The notes: generated by a model not told the origin, from the sequence alone. A stretch of DNA of 64,000 bases from Locusta migratoria (GCA_026315105.1 CM048750.1:268823151-268887150); one strand, 5' to 3'; positions 51,798-60,400 are shown, numbered from the stretch's first letter. Numbers and translations are program-made.

Positions 51798-53452
51798 GGC
51801 ATCTACATCTACATTTACATGGGATACTCTGCAAATCACATTTAAGTGCCTGGCAGAGGGTTCATCGAACCACAATTATACTATTTATCTCCCATTCCAT
51901 TCTCGAATAGCTCGCGGGAAGAAAGAACACCTGAATCTCTCTGTTCGAGCTCTGATTTCTCTTATTTTATTCTGATGATCATTTCTACCTATGTAAGTGG
52001 GAGTCAACAATATATTTTCGCATTCGCAGGAGAATGTTGGCGATTGCAGTTTCGCAAGTACCCACGCCGCAGCGATAAGCGCCGTTGTTGTAATGATTCC
52101 CATCCCAGATCATGTATCATTTCCGTAACGCTGTCTCCCCTGTATCGTGACAATACGAAACGAGCTGCCCTTCTTTGGACTCTTTCGATGTCCTCCGTCA
52201 AACCCACCTGATAAGGATCCCACACTGGGCTGCAATACTCCAAAAATGGACGGACAAGCGCAGTGTATGCAGTTTCTTTAGTAGTTCTGTTGCATCTTTT
52301 AAGGGCTCTGCCAATAAAACGCAGTCTCTGGTTCGCGTTTCCCACGATATTATCTAGGTGTTCTTTACAGTTTAAATCTGAAGTAATAGTAATTCCTAGG
52401 TATTTTGTGGAGTTTACGGCCTTCACATTTGATTGATTTATGTTGTAAACAAAGTGTAACGGATTTCTTTTCGTACTCATGTGGACGACTTCACACTTCT
52501 CATTATTTAGAGTCAGTTGCCAATTTTTACACCATACTGATATCTTATTCAGATCGTTCTGCAGTTGGTTTTGAGCTTCAGATGATTTTACTAGACGGTA
52601 AATGACGGCGTCATCTGCAAACAACCTAAGAGAGCTACTTAGATTTTCCCCTAAATCGTTTATGTAAATGAGGAATAGCAGAGGACCAATAACACTACCC
52701 TGTGGAACGCCCGATATCACCTCTTTTTTAGTCGATGCCTTACCATCGATTACTACGAACTGTGTCCTCTCTGACAATAAATCCCCTATCCAATCGCAAA
52801 TTTGGGATGATATACCATAACCACGCAATTTGATTAAAAGCCGTTTGTGAGGTACGGTGTCAAAATCTTTCTGGAAATCAAGAAATACGGAATCGATTTG
52901 CGAACCTTTGTCGATAGCACCCATCACTTCGTGTGAATAAAGAGCTAGTTGTGTTTCGCATGAACGATATTTTCTAAATCCGTGTTGACCTTGGGTCAAT
53001 AGATCGTTCTCTTCGAGATAATTCATAATATTTGAATACAGGATATGTTCCAAAACCCTGCTGCAAATTGACGTCAATGAAATAGGTCTGTAGTTTAGTG
53101 GGTTACTCCTACTGCCTTTCTTTAATATAGGTGTGACCTGTGCAACTTTCCAATCTTTTGGTACAGATCCTTCTATGAGAGAGCGGTTGTATATGACTGT
53201 TAAGTAAGGAGCTATCGCTTCAGCATAACCAGAAAGAAATCTAATGGGTGTACAATCCGGACCAGAAGACTTGTTCTTGTTAAGTGATTTTAATTGCTGC
53301 ACTACTCCGATGATATCTACTTCTATGTTACTCATTACGGCATCTGTTCGTAATTCGAAATCTGGAATATTGGTTTCGTCTTCTTTGGTGAATGAGTTTC
53401 TAAAAGCTAAGTTTAGTAACTCTAAACAATACGAGTCGTAAAAAACTGCCAC
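51798..53452 (-). mobile_element. LINE-A copy g, best preserved
   Basis: Antisense LINE from its tail, GCATCTACATCTACATT (51799-51815), to 53452. The 3' UTR is 51816-52003, and one long RT frame covers 52004-53452. There is no endonuclease, so the copy is 5'-truncated. It lies inside Helitron-like sequence. Confidence 0.88.
52004..53452 (-). CDS. Reverse transcriptase of LINE-A (CR1/Jockey group), 482 codons open
   Basis: The frame is open for 482 codons. RT motifs in order: PLNYRPISLTSICSRVLEHI (about 118-137), HGFRKYRSCETQLALYSH (157-174), motif A LDFQKDFDTVPHKRLL (191-206; Asp 192), GISSQICDWIGD (213-224), SGVPQGSVIGPLLFLIYIND (247-266), and motif C LFADDAVIY (277-285; catalytic Asp 280 and 281). 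A thumb region follows with LNNEKCEVVHMSTKRNPL, NSTKYLGITITSDL and VQRRAARFVLSRY near the C-terminus. The first Met is not a true start: the N-terminal endonuclease is missing, so the protein is incomplete and probably not functional alone. The lack of stops suggests a fairly recent insertion. Confidence 0.92.
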   Translation of the reverse strand: MAVFYDSYCLELLNLAFRNSFTKEDETNIPDFELRTDAVMSNIEVDIIGVVQQLKSLNKNKSSGPDCTPIRFLSGYAEAIAPYLTVIYNRSLIEGSVPKDWKVAQVTPILKKGSRSNPLNYRPISLTSICSRVLEHILYSNIMNYLEENDLLTQGQHGFRKYRSCETQLALYSHEVMGAIDKGSQIDSVFLDFQKDFDTVPHKRLLIKLRGYGISSQICDWIGDLLSERTQFVVIDGKASTKKEVISGVPQGSVIGPLLFLIYINDLGENLSSSLRLFADDAVIYRLVKSSEAQNQLQNDLNKISVWCKNWQLTLNNEKCEVVHMSTKRNPLHFVYNINQSNVKAVNSTKYLGITITSDLNCKEHLDNIVGNANQRLRFIGRALKRCNRTTKETAYTALVRPFLEYCSPVWDPYQVGLTEDIERVQRRAARFVLSRYRGDSVTEMIHDLGWESLQQRRLSLRRGYLRNCNRQHSPANAKIYC

Positions 53453-53900
53453 ATCATGCGACGAGAGTTACTCATACAGTGTATGAGAATGAGAGTACTT
53501 AGCGACTTGCAACAAACTTTACACATAATTGAAAACGTTTATTATACTTTTTCACGCTGACAACGACATCAAAATGGAAGGACAAAAGTTTCTCGCTTAC
53601 TACTTTTCGCTGTTCTTGGAGAAAACTACGGAATTTTGTATGACGATATAATTTATAATTCCTACACTAGAAACTGTACTGACAAGAAATTTTACAGACA
53701 GTATACATACATACAAGTGAATATACCTTCGAAACTGTATCATGAGATATGAGGACATTAACAGTAACGTTCATGGAAAACCGCCGTATCAAGCATTACT
53801 TTCTAATGTATTACTTCCTTACTACTAATTGCATTCGCAATAAATTTGATAGAGGTAGAGCACTTATACAAATGAACATATTATTTGTAAAATCATACAA
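53453..53900. repeat. Helitron-like repeat, right of LINE-A copy g
   Basis: GAAATTTTACAGACAGTATA and CATGAGATATGAGGACATTA match 6570-6660. It shows that the Helitron-like family has at least three copies in this window. Confidence 0.5.
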
Positions 53901-53973
53901 CTTTTAAAACATACAATTTAATAAATATGAAATCATATGTACTGAGATGGGTAAAAACCTGTGTTCACACAAA

Positions 53974-54058
53974 CGCACACACACACACACACAGATACAC
54001 ATTATAAAAAAAGAAAAGGTGAACGAATAAAATAGCACACACACACACACACACACAC
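53974..54058. repeat. Two (CA)n tracts
   Basis: CA repeats at about 53974-53993 and 54035-54058. Nothing else is supported between 53900 and 54360. Confidence 0.9.
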
Positions 54059-54363
54059 AAACAAACAAGAATACCTTCAACACACTTTCAAAAGTTGGCA
54101 ACACTTACAAAACAAGCTACACTGGACACAGCTATGGCAGTAGACAGCAGTGCGTGTATGAAAATGCGATTTTTTTTTTTCGAAAAATAGTGCAACATTT
54201 CGACCTGGTTGCCAGAAAGAGGGCGATACGGAGTAGAAAGTGCTGTAAGTACACCATTTTATACCAAGATACGAACTTTTTTGACACATAAACGAAATGT
54301 TTTAGCACATATGTAAAATCCTAATCTATGTTTGTAAACAAAAACACGTAAAGATTTCAGGAC

Positions 54364-54406
54364 ACCCACTGATGGTGCCTTGTGAAAAAAGGCGAAACGC
54401 ATATGG
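54364..54406 (+). ncRNA. Hammerhead-ribozyme-like motif with a 6-bp stem I
   Basis: In order: CACCCA, CTGATGG, extra T, GCCTT, GTGAAAA loop, AAGGC, GAAAC, GCATA, TGGGTG. CACCCA/TGGGTG form a perfect 6-bp stem I directly next to the core, and GCCTT/AAGGC a perfect 5-bp stem II. The predicted cleavage site would follow A at ATA. Deviations from the consensus are A9 to G and the extra T before stem II. The host element is not identified. Confidence 0.5.
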
Positions 54407-54540
54407 GTGAATGGTAGAATTACAAAACACTTCATTTGCAGCAGCATAAGGTCTTTTCTTTAAAATACTACTGTCAAAATACATAAATACTCTTCTTTAT
54501 AGAGAAAACAAGAATGTTATGACAAATATTATTAGTATAT

Positions 54541-54782
54541 AGAGAACACTCCAGAGTGCAATAATTTATTTCATTCAAATCGTTTCGTTCTTCTTTTAGA
54601 TCATCTTCAGAAATTTTAACTCCATCAATGTTGTGGAGCTGGCAGGTAACTGGAAGCCTTCCTTCCAGTGACGTTACCTGCCAGCTCCACAACATTGATG
54701 GAGTTAAAATTCCTGAAGATGTTCTAAAAGAAGACCGAAACTAGTCGAATAAAATAAATTATTGCATTCCAAACTGTTCTCT
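54541..54782. repeat. Large inverted repeat (arms of about 110 bp)
   Basis: The left arm 54541-54650 and right arm 54673-54782 are about 85% complementary, with the inner about 40 bp perfect (GTTACCTGCCAGCTCCACAA outward). The 22-bp spacer has its own TGGAAG/CTTCCA stem. Each arm carries the CTGAAGATG...GAAAC motif, so two element ends lie head to head. Confidence 0.85.
54704..54746 (+). ncRNA. Hammerhead-like motif in the right palindrome arm
   Basis: ATTC, CTGAAGA, extra T, weak stem II (TTCT/AGAA), GAAAC, TAGTC, GAAT. Stem I ATTC/GAAT is perfect, and ACT/AGT is a zero-loop stem III ending in the GTC-type cleavage triplet. The stem II base is poorly paired. Confidence 0.4.
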
Positions 54783-54884
54783 ATATATAAATTTAAATAA
54801 GAGTGCTGTTGCCCAAAAAAGTGAAATAAAAATGTTCCCAAAAATATGAAATCTTATTAGCATTTCAGAGTCCTCGGTTCAGTG

Positions 54885-55423
54885 TGTCCTATTGCGTAAT
54901 AGGCACAAGGTGCACCATGGGCCCTGGTAAGTTGTTTCATGCGTGATGGCATTGACACGTATCAGGCGCGAATGGCATCCTGTGGTATATGCATCAACGC
55001 TGCCTTCATCTGCCTCCAAAGTTCATCTGTGGTTATTGGTATTGGGGCACAGTGCTGCACCTATTGTTTCACCATGTCACATACATTTTCGATTGATGGC
55101 AGTCTGCTGAACTGGCAGGTCAAGGCGAAAGGCAGCCATCCTGAGACAGCAAGATGGCACGTGATTCGGGTATCCTGCCTAAAGGATATATTGCTAGAGC
55201 TTGCAGAATGTTATTAACGTGGATCGAAGTCATGACATTGCCCTGGATATGTAGCACTGTGACTTGTTGCTGTAACTAAAAGCACCCAACACAACAAGGC
55301 ATTGAACTGACACTGTATGTCTCGTGAGTATGCAGGCACTATGATGCCGCTCCCCTATCTGGTGCGAGCCAAATGTGGCCATCACTTTCAAGCAAACTGA
55401 TATTGTATTTGTGAGAAAACAGT
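54885..55423 (-). pseudogene. Tc1-like transposase fragment
   Basis: On the minus strand SIENVCDMVKQ (near 55065-55095) and the surrounding blocks follow the C-terminal end of a Tc1-type transposase (usual form SPIENVWDMV). The downstream piece corresponds to ...ARINAMPS. Stops are frequent and no TIRs were found. It is less diverged in sequence order than in frame, so it is an old copy. Confidence 0.65.
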
Positions 55424-56002
55424 ATCTAAGACCACTGACAGTGGTCCACATCCTGTCGGAATGTCCGCTTTTAGCCACCTTGCGGCAGTCTTTTGACCTG
55501 CATACTGCGCCTGCCCTGATTTTGCTGACAATGCCTCAATGGCTGTGTTTTAGATTTTATACGCGCAGTTGGATTTTATAGTACTGTTTAGTGGTGGGCT
55601 CGTTGCCTGCCCTCGTTGCCTGGTGTCTCAGATCCCCACCCCTCACCTTTTAATCCGATGTCTTTCTTACTTTTACCCTATTTTTTACCTCCAGGTTTTT
55701 AGTCTGTGCAAAGTGACTGGTTCATCTTGTATTTGTTTGTGATCATCCAGCCACTGTTCCCTGATCTATTTCAGCTTAGTTCAACACTTGGTCTCTCCTA
55801 TTTCTGTCTTCTTCAGTGGTTTTGAGAGTATCAAATTCATTGGCACTGTGTGCCATTTATGCCTCTCTTCTGGGTGTTGAGCTCTATTTTACCTTTTTCC
55901 TACTTGGATGTCTTGTCCTTGTTAGGAACAGGGGACTGATAACCGTGTAGTTTAGTCCCCTCAAAACCCCAAAACAACAACAACGACAATCTAAGACCAC
56001 TG
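55424..56002 (+). mobile_element. LINE-E 3' fragment with TSD ATCTAAGACCACTG
   Basis: The 551-bp insert (55438-55988) starts inside an ORF end (TVVHILSECPLLATLRQSFD, a typical LINE ORF2 C-terminus of the HI..ECP type, stop at 55579-55581). A pyrimidine-rich 3' UTR, a stem-loop (55931-55960) and an AACAACAACAAC tail follow. The 14-bp repeat ATCTAAGACCACTG lies at 55424-55437 and 55989-56002. The clade is probably Jockey/I/R1-like, but only about 45 codons remain. Confidence 0.8.
55931..55960 (+). other. 3' stem-loop of LINE-E, shared with SINEs
   Basis: GGGGACT and AGTCCCC form a perfect 7-bp stem around a 16-nt loop GATAACCGTGTAGTTT. SINE-S has GGGACT/AGTCCC around GATGACCCCGTAGTTA. The match in both stem and loop suggests a common RT recognition site. 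Confidence 0.65.
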
Positions 56003-56261
56003 CTGTACCTAGTAACATCACCTTTGCGGTCTATAGGCTGCGTCACATACGAAGGCGGCCTAGTTTTCAGCCGCTGTGTGCATCTCCCTCCATTACCACA
56101 CTGGCAGCCAATAATATTCATTCTCTAGGCTCGTGGCTGGCCGCGAGTTACGCAATGTTTCTACTGCAGGCTCAACTGTTGGCGCTCGGCCATAGCTCCT
56201 CCCCTACACGCTGTAAGGAGTCAAGTTTCCGTACTATCATTTCCTGCATATTCCGAACTTA

Positions 56262-56679
56262 GAAGGAGAGTGAAACGTGGATAATAAGGAGTTCAGACAA
56301 AAAGATGATAGAAGTTTTTGAAATGTGGTGCTACAGACGAATGATGAAGATTATATGGGTAGATCACGTGACTAATGAGGTGCTTAACCGAACCGGGGAG
56401 AAAAGGAGTTTCTGGCATATCCTGACTAAGAGAAGAGAGAGATTGGTGGGACACATTCTGAGACGTCCAGGAATTGTCAACTTAGCATTAGAAGGAAGTG
56501 TGTGGGGTAAAAATCGTAGAGGGGTGACTGAGGGACGAATACTTTAAGCAGATTCAAAAGGATGTAGGTTGCCGAATGTATTCTGAGATGAAGAGACTTG
56601 CACAGGACAGGGTAGCGTGGAGAGCTGCATCAAACCAATCTGCACACTGAAGACCACAACAACAACAACATATATTTTT
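56262..56679 (+). pseudogene. LINE-B copy 4: RTE-type LINE 3' end
   Basis: The frame 56305-56547 reads MIEVFEMWCYRRMMKIIWVD, HVTNEVLNRTGEKRSFWHIL, ERLVGHILRRPGIVNLALEG and SVWGKNRRG. MKRLAQDRVAWRAASNQS follows in another frame. The tail is ACCACAACAACAACAACATA. It is 5'-truncated like the other copies. The 260 bp before it (56003-56261) is unassigned. Confidence 0.85.
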
Positions 56680-57420
56680 AAGAAAGGGTCGCCATAGCCG
56701 GACAAACTTCTAAATGAGCAGACAGATTTCATGCATAAAAACTTTTTTGAAATATGTAAAGACATTTTGTAGCCTTGCCTGGAATGGAACGCGCTGCCAA
56801 ACACCGCCTATGGCGGCTCTCAGCTCACTGGCGGCGGTGAATGGGATACGGTGAGGCGGAGGAGACCTCGGCGACGCTACTGCTACCTGACACACGGAAG
56901 CCTCATCCGCAGACGGGAAAGAAGACATTGTCCACAATATTTTTTAAACCTTTTAAGAGATTTTAATACTTAAGCATATTTTTATATATATTTTTTATTT
57001 TTTAACTCAATAACAGTTTCACTTAAAATGTTGTTATATGTATCCAGAACCCAATTTTATCTTATTTCTAATCCTTTTATAGTTTGACAGCTGTGTATCT
57101 CATTGTAACTGCTATTTTATACCTTGACTACTATTTTACACCATGACCTCATAATTGCTTTTATATGTAAGTCAATAATTACTTATTGAGAATAATTTTA
57201 ACAAAAATGATCCCCCACCAATCAGATGATTTTAAGTATTTTATATAAAGCCTCAGGAAGCTACTATGTTTTAGTAACGACTGTGAATATTCGATCATCA
57301 CAGGACGGGTTACTCTGTAACTTAAAAATTTGTTATGTTTTAATGCTTTTCCTTTAACTTTTTGATATCATACTTTGTAAATAGTAGCTTATATTCAGTT
57401 GTAACATTTGTTTAACAGAT
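56680..57420. other. Unassigned AT-rich sequence before a hammerhead-like motif
   Basis: Short GC-richer patch (56770-56920), then about 480 bp of very AT-rich DNA. It may be the 3' region of the element that ends with the motif at 57421. No coding signal. Confidence 0.4.
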
Positions 57421-57451
57421 CTGAAGATGGGCAGCTGTCCCGAAACCGGTC
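57421..57451 (+). ncRNA. Hammerhead-ribozyme-like motif
   Basis: CTGAAGA, extra T, GGG...CCC stem II, GAAAC, CGGTC. The ACC/GGT stem III is a zero-loop palindrome ending in the favoured GTC triplet, and two stem I pairs adjoin the core. An AAAATAAAAG stretch follows at about 57460. This looks like the end of a Penelope-like or related element whose coding part is not visible. Confidence 0.42.
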
Positions 57452-58860
57452 ATGTTTTAGAAAATAAAAGCGATCTGGAGACGGATATTCATGAATTTTA
57501 TATATTTTTAAAGTGAGGTCTATTTATAAATGTGTTAGAAAAGTATACAAAGCACAGACAACCGAAGTAAAGTGTTGTTGTTGACTGAAACCATCCATAA
57601 CGAGGCCGGACTTCGCCAGAAAGTTCAAGAAAGATAAATTCGGCCAAACCGAAGATTCAGCTGATTTCTGGACGAAACCGAAACTGCGACAGAAACCAAT
57701 ATTTTGGCCGAAACTGGCCGTAACCGAAACCGTCTATCATGTCGGTCCTTACCATCAACATATTCTTAAAATTCATACTCGATGTTCACTATAATGTCAC
57801 GATTTCCTTTCCCCGATATTATCAGAGAAAGTTTTGTATTTTTATATTATTCCGCATAAAATAATTATCTATGAAAGTCGGAGAAAGAAAATTTAGGAAC
57901 AACACTTTCAATTTTTTTGTAAGAAAGAAGACACTCTTGCTTTGTACTTCGTAGCGATAGCATGTTGCAGACGGGAGCTGTACTTTATTATTTTTATGTG
58001 GCCGCAGTCATGTAAATTCAGGTAAATATATGTTCTGTGCGCGTATCTTAAATTTATAAATAAACCCCACCTCTCACTTAAATTCGCACTTATGAATATT
58101 TATTAATAATTTTGCTCTATCCTCCCTCCGCCCATAATGTCTTTTTCAGCCTTGTTGAATCACCGCAACAATGGATGGCACAGTTTTTTTGGTTAATATT
58201 GAATGGTGATATTTCGTGTAGCCTGCCACTCTTGTTTCAAAATTTATTCCATAATATTATCATTTACCGGCAATAGAATCTGCAGTCGATTTTCTTGTAA
58301 ATTTTTAGAAGTCCGATGTGTTTGACTTACGTAATATTCCTATCTGATTTATATCATGTCACTTATCTTACTTTACGGTTTGCTACACGAGTCGTAGTTT
58401 CATATTGACGAACTACCATCCTCTGTTCGGCGAGTGGTTATCATATTATTAAAATTTCATTTACAGCCAAATTTCAACCACCGATGGATCCCTTGTTAAA
58501 GGTAACTGCTCGTCGATTCTTTTTTGTAATATTCTGCCTGCACAACACTCCACCGTTAATTAGCTTGCCATTTCATTTAAATGCATGTAATAATTTTTCC
58601 AAAAATTTTTCCCCGTAATTTACTGATTGGGATCTTTCATAGCTTCTAACTTCAAACCACTTCCTTCTGTAAATTTGTTAATCTCAAAAATTAATTGCCA
58701 GGCTGGAACATTATATCGCGAAACACGAAGATTAAGAAAGTAATATTTTTCACATTTCGTTTGTTTTTGGGATCCTGATACATTACATCCGTATGACGGT
58801 ACATGTTTTCTGTTGCACCTGCCATTGGGAAACCAAACTTTTGGAGATGTACGGTCCGTC
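57452..58860. other. 1.4 kb AT-rich sequence without a gene
   Basis: At 57640-57740 a cluster of GGCCGAAAC/ACCGAAAC motifs repeats irregularly, reminiscent of some hAT ends, but no inverted partner is seen. The rest shows nothing I can support. Confidence 0.45.
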
Positions 58861-59082
58861 TCTTTGACGATTGCCGGCCGCGGTGGCCGAGGTGACTGAG
58901 GCGCTCCAGTCACGGTCAGCACGGCCACTACGGTCGGGGGTTCGAATCCCCCCTCGGGCATGGATATTTGTGCCGTCCTAGTTCGTAAGTAGTTCATAAG
59001 TAGTTTGTAAGTTTAGGGACTGATGACCCCGTAGTTAAGTCCCATAAGCTTAACAAACATTTGAACATTTTCTTTGACGATT
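58861..59082 (+). mobile_element. SINE-S copy with TSD TCTTTGACGATT
   Basis: Full-length plus-strand SINE (body 58873-59070), close to the consensus of the family here: GCCGCGGTGGCCGAGGTGAC head, GGGGTTCGAATCCCCCCTCG B box, TTAACAAACATTTGAACATT end. The 12-bp repeat TCTTTGACGATT lies at 58861-58872 and 59071-59082. Confidence 0.95.
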
Positions 59083-59099
59083 CCGACCAGTGCTGGCAT

Positions 59100-59514
59100 T
59101 TCCGCGTCGGGATTTTAAGTGTGCGCCCTGTGAGGGTGTTGTGTAACATGCAGTAAGGGCTGGGAGCGTCGCGATACTACGGAAAGTTTATAGTGTCAGG
59201 TTGAGAGGTCGCCTGTCGGCGGTCAGTGGTGGACAATATGGCGCCGTTACCTCCTCGGGGAGTGTCGGCTGGCCTCGCCTCCACCAGCACCGCAGCCGGC
59301 CATCAGCCTGGGGCGGCTATAAAGTGCGCACTGCCCAGTGCCCGCCAGTTCATGACGTCAGCTGCCAGGCTCCGTTCATGGCCCACTCACTGCTTTACAG
59401 GCGCCGGCGTCCGCCCCAGGGAACGTTCAGAGCTCTGCGTGCCACCGTAAGGGCAGAGCGGCGAGTCGAGAGTCGAGCGGCGGGTTAATAACGACGCAGT
59501 TCAGCGGAGTAACG
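59100..59514 (+). promoter_or_regulatory. GC-rich block with a TATA box (candidate LTR or promoter)
   Basis: A 400-bp GC- and CpG-rich block with GGCTATAAAGTGCGC at 59315-59329. Two frames of 74 and 95 codons overlap it but show no domain. It could be a solo LTR, a host promoter, or the start of an unrecognised element. Confidence 0.3.
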
Positions 59515-59605
59515 CATGGCCGCAGTGGAGTGACCGAGCGCTGTAAGGCGCCTTGCTCCGGAGCGCGCAGTTGTTCGACGTCGGAGATTCGAGTCCTCCC
59601 TCGGG

Positions 59606-59653
<48 letters not shown>

Positions 59654-59752
59654 GTCCTTAGCATTATTTTGGTTTATGTAGTTCGTACGTCTTGCGCCTG
59701 ATAACAGCAGCAGTCAAATTCCTTAGAGTTACAAACATTTTAACATTTCCAT
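59515..59752 (+). mobile_element. tRNA-derived SINE with internal (TG)n
   Basis: ATGGCCGCAGTGGAGTGACC head, GGAGATTCGAGTCCTCCCTC B box, CGGGCATG, then about 45 bp of TG repeats (59608-59652), and an ACAAACATTTTAACATTT end. The layout is that of the SINE-S/U group with a microsatellite expanded in the body. Confidence 0.75.
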
Positions 59753-59754
59753 TA

Positions 59755-59989
59755 AATTTCAGGTGTGCAGCCGCAAGAATTCTCCTTCTTCTTCTAATAT
59801 TTCGGCTGTATAACGTTCAGCCATCTTCAGAGTGAGCCGAAAGACTGACGCTCCAGTACTCGTTTCGGCCATTTATACTCGCGTACCGCAAGACTGCGCA
59901 TGCGGCCACAGATACGTATGCGCCAGAGACGTTGATCGGCGGCAAAGACGTGCATAATGCACGTGTTGAATCTATGACTCCGCAGTCGA
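59755..59989 (-). repeat. PLE-3 3' terminal region (pLTR-like)
   Basis: On the minus strand, after the endonuclease, comes noncoding sequence with TATAAA (59872-59877) and a hammerhead-like motif (59794-59830), the same layout as in PLE-1 and PLE-2. Confidence 0.6.
59794..59830 (-). ncRNA. Hammerhead-ribozyme-like motif, PLE-3
   Basis: CTGAAGA, extra T, GGCTG/CAGCC perfect 5-bp stem II with a 9-nt loop, GAAAT, then AT and T. The core CUGANGA and GAAA are both intact apart from the extra T. Stem III is the zero-loop AT/AT, and two stem I pairs adjoin. Best kept of the three PLE motifs. Confidence 0.5.
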
Positions 59990-60285
59990 TCGGTGTTGGC
60001 ATGTCGATGTATCACTATGAGCTGCACTGTGACGACGTCTTTGTGAGTTTATTACAGAAAGTGCCGTATTCCATGATTTATCTAGATTGAAACCAGTATC
60101 TCTATTAATTAAATTCGTCGTCAAGCGGATTTCAGTTGCCTCTTTCACTACTGAATCCCAAAAAGATGATGTCGTTGCCAAAATTCCAACGTTGTCATAC
60201 AACATACAGTGTGCAGTGTTTTGCCACTGCCGACTTGTTAGGTTGTAAAAGTCATGTGTACCTCTGGTGTTCTGTACGTCTTTCA
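59990..60285 (-). pseudogene. PLE-3: C-terminal half of GIY-YIG endonuclease
   Basis: The frame 59972-60379 reads (from the relevant part) QNTRGTHDFYNLTSRQWQNT, HCMLYDNVGILATTSSFWDS and VVKEATEIRLTTNLINRDTG, then FNLDKSWN. This is the second half of the Penelope-like endonuclease, with the conserved Glu in KEATEIRL. The GIY-YIG half should precede it on the same strand but is found on the opposite strand next door. Confidence 0.88.
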
Positions 60286-60400
60286 TGGACAGTCTTTGAC
60301 GGAAAAAGATGATTTGGTGCTCCGAAAATCTGGAGTTTACAAAATTCCATCTGAATGTGGCCTTTCTTACATCGGGCAAACAACTAGTACTGTGCAGGTA
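60286..60400 (+). pseudogene. PLE-3: inverted N-terminal piece of GIY-YIG endonuclease
   Basis: The plus-strand frame (60254-60487) contains EKDDLVLRKSGVYKIPSECG followed by LSYIGQTTSTVQ, the GIY and YIG motifs. It ends at TVQ exactly where the minus-strand half begins (VQNTRG), so the two halves meet head to head at about 60285. Confidence 0.85.
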
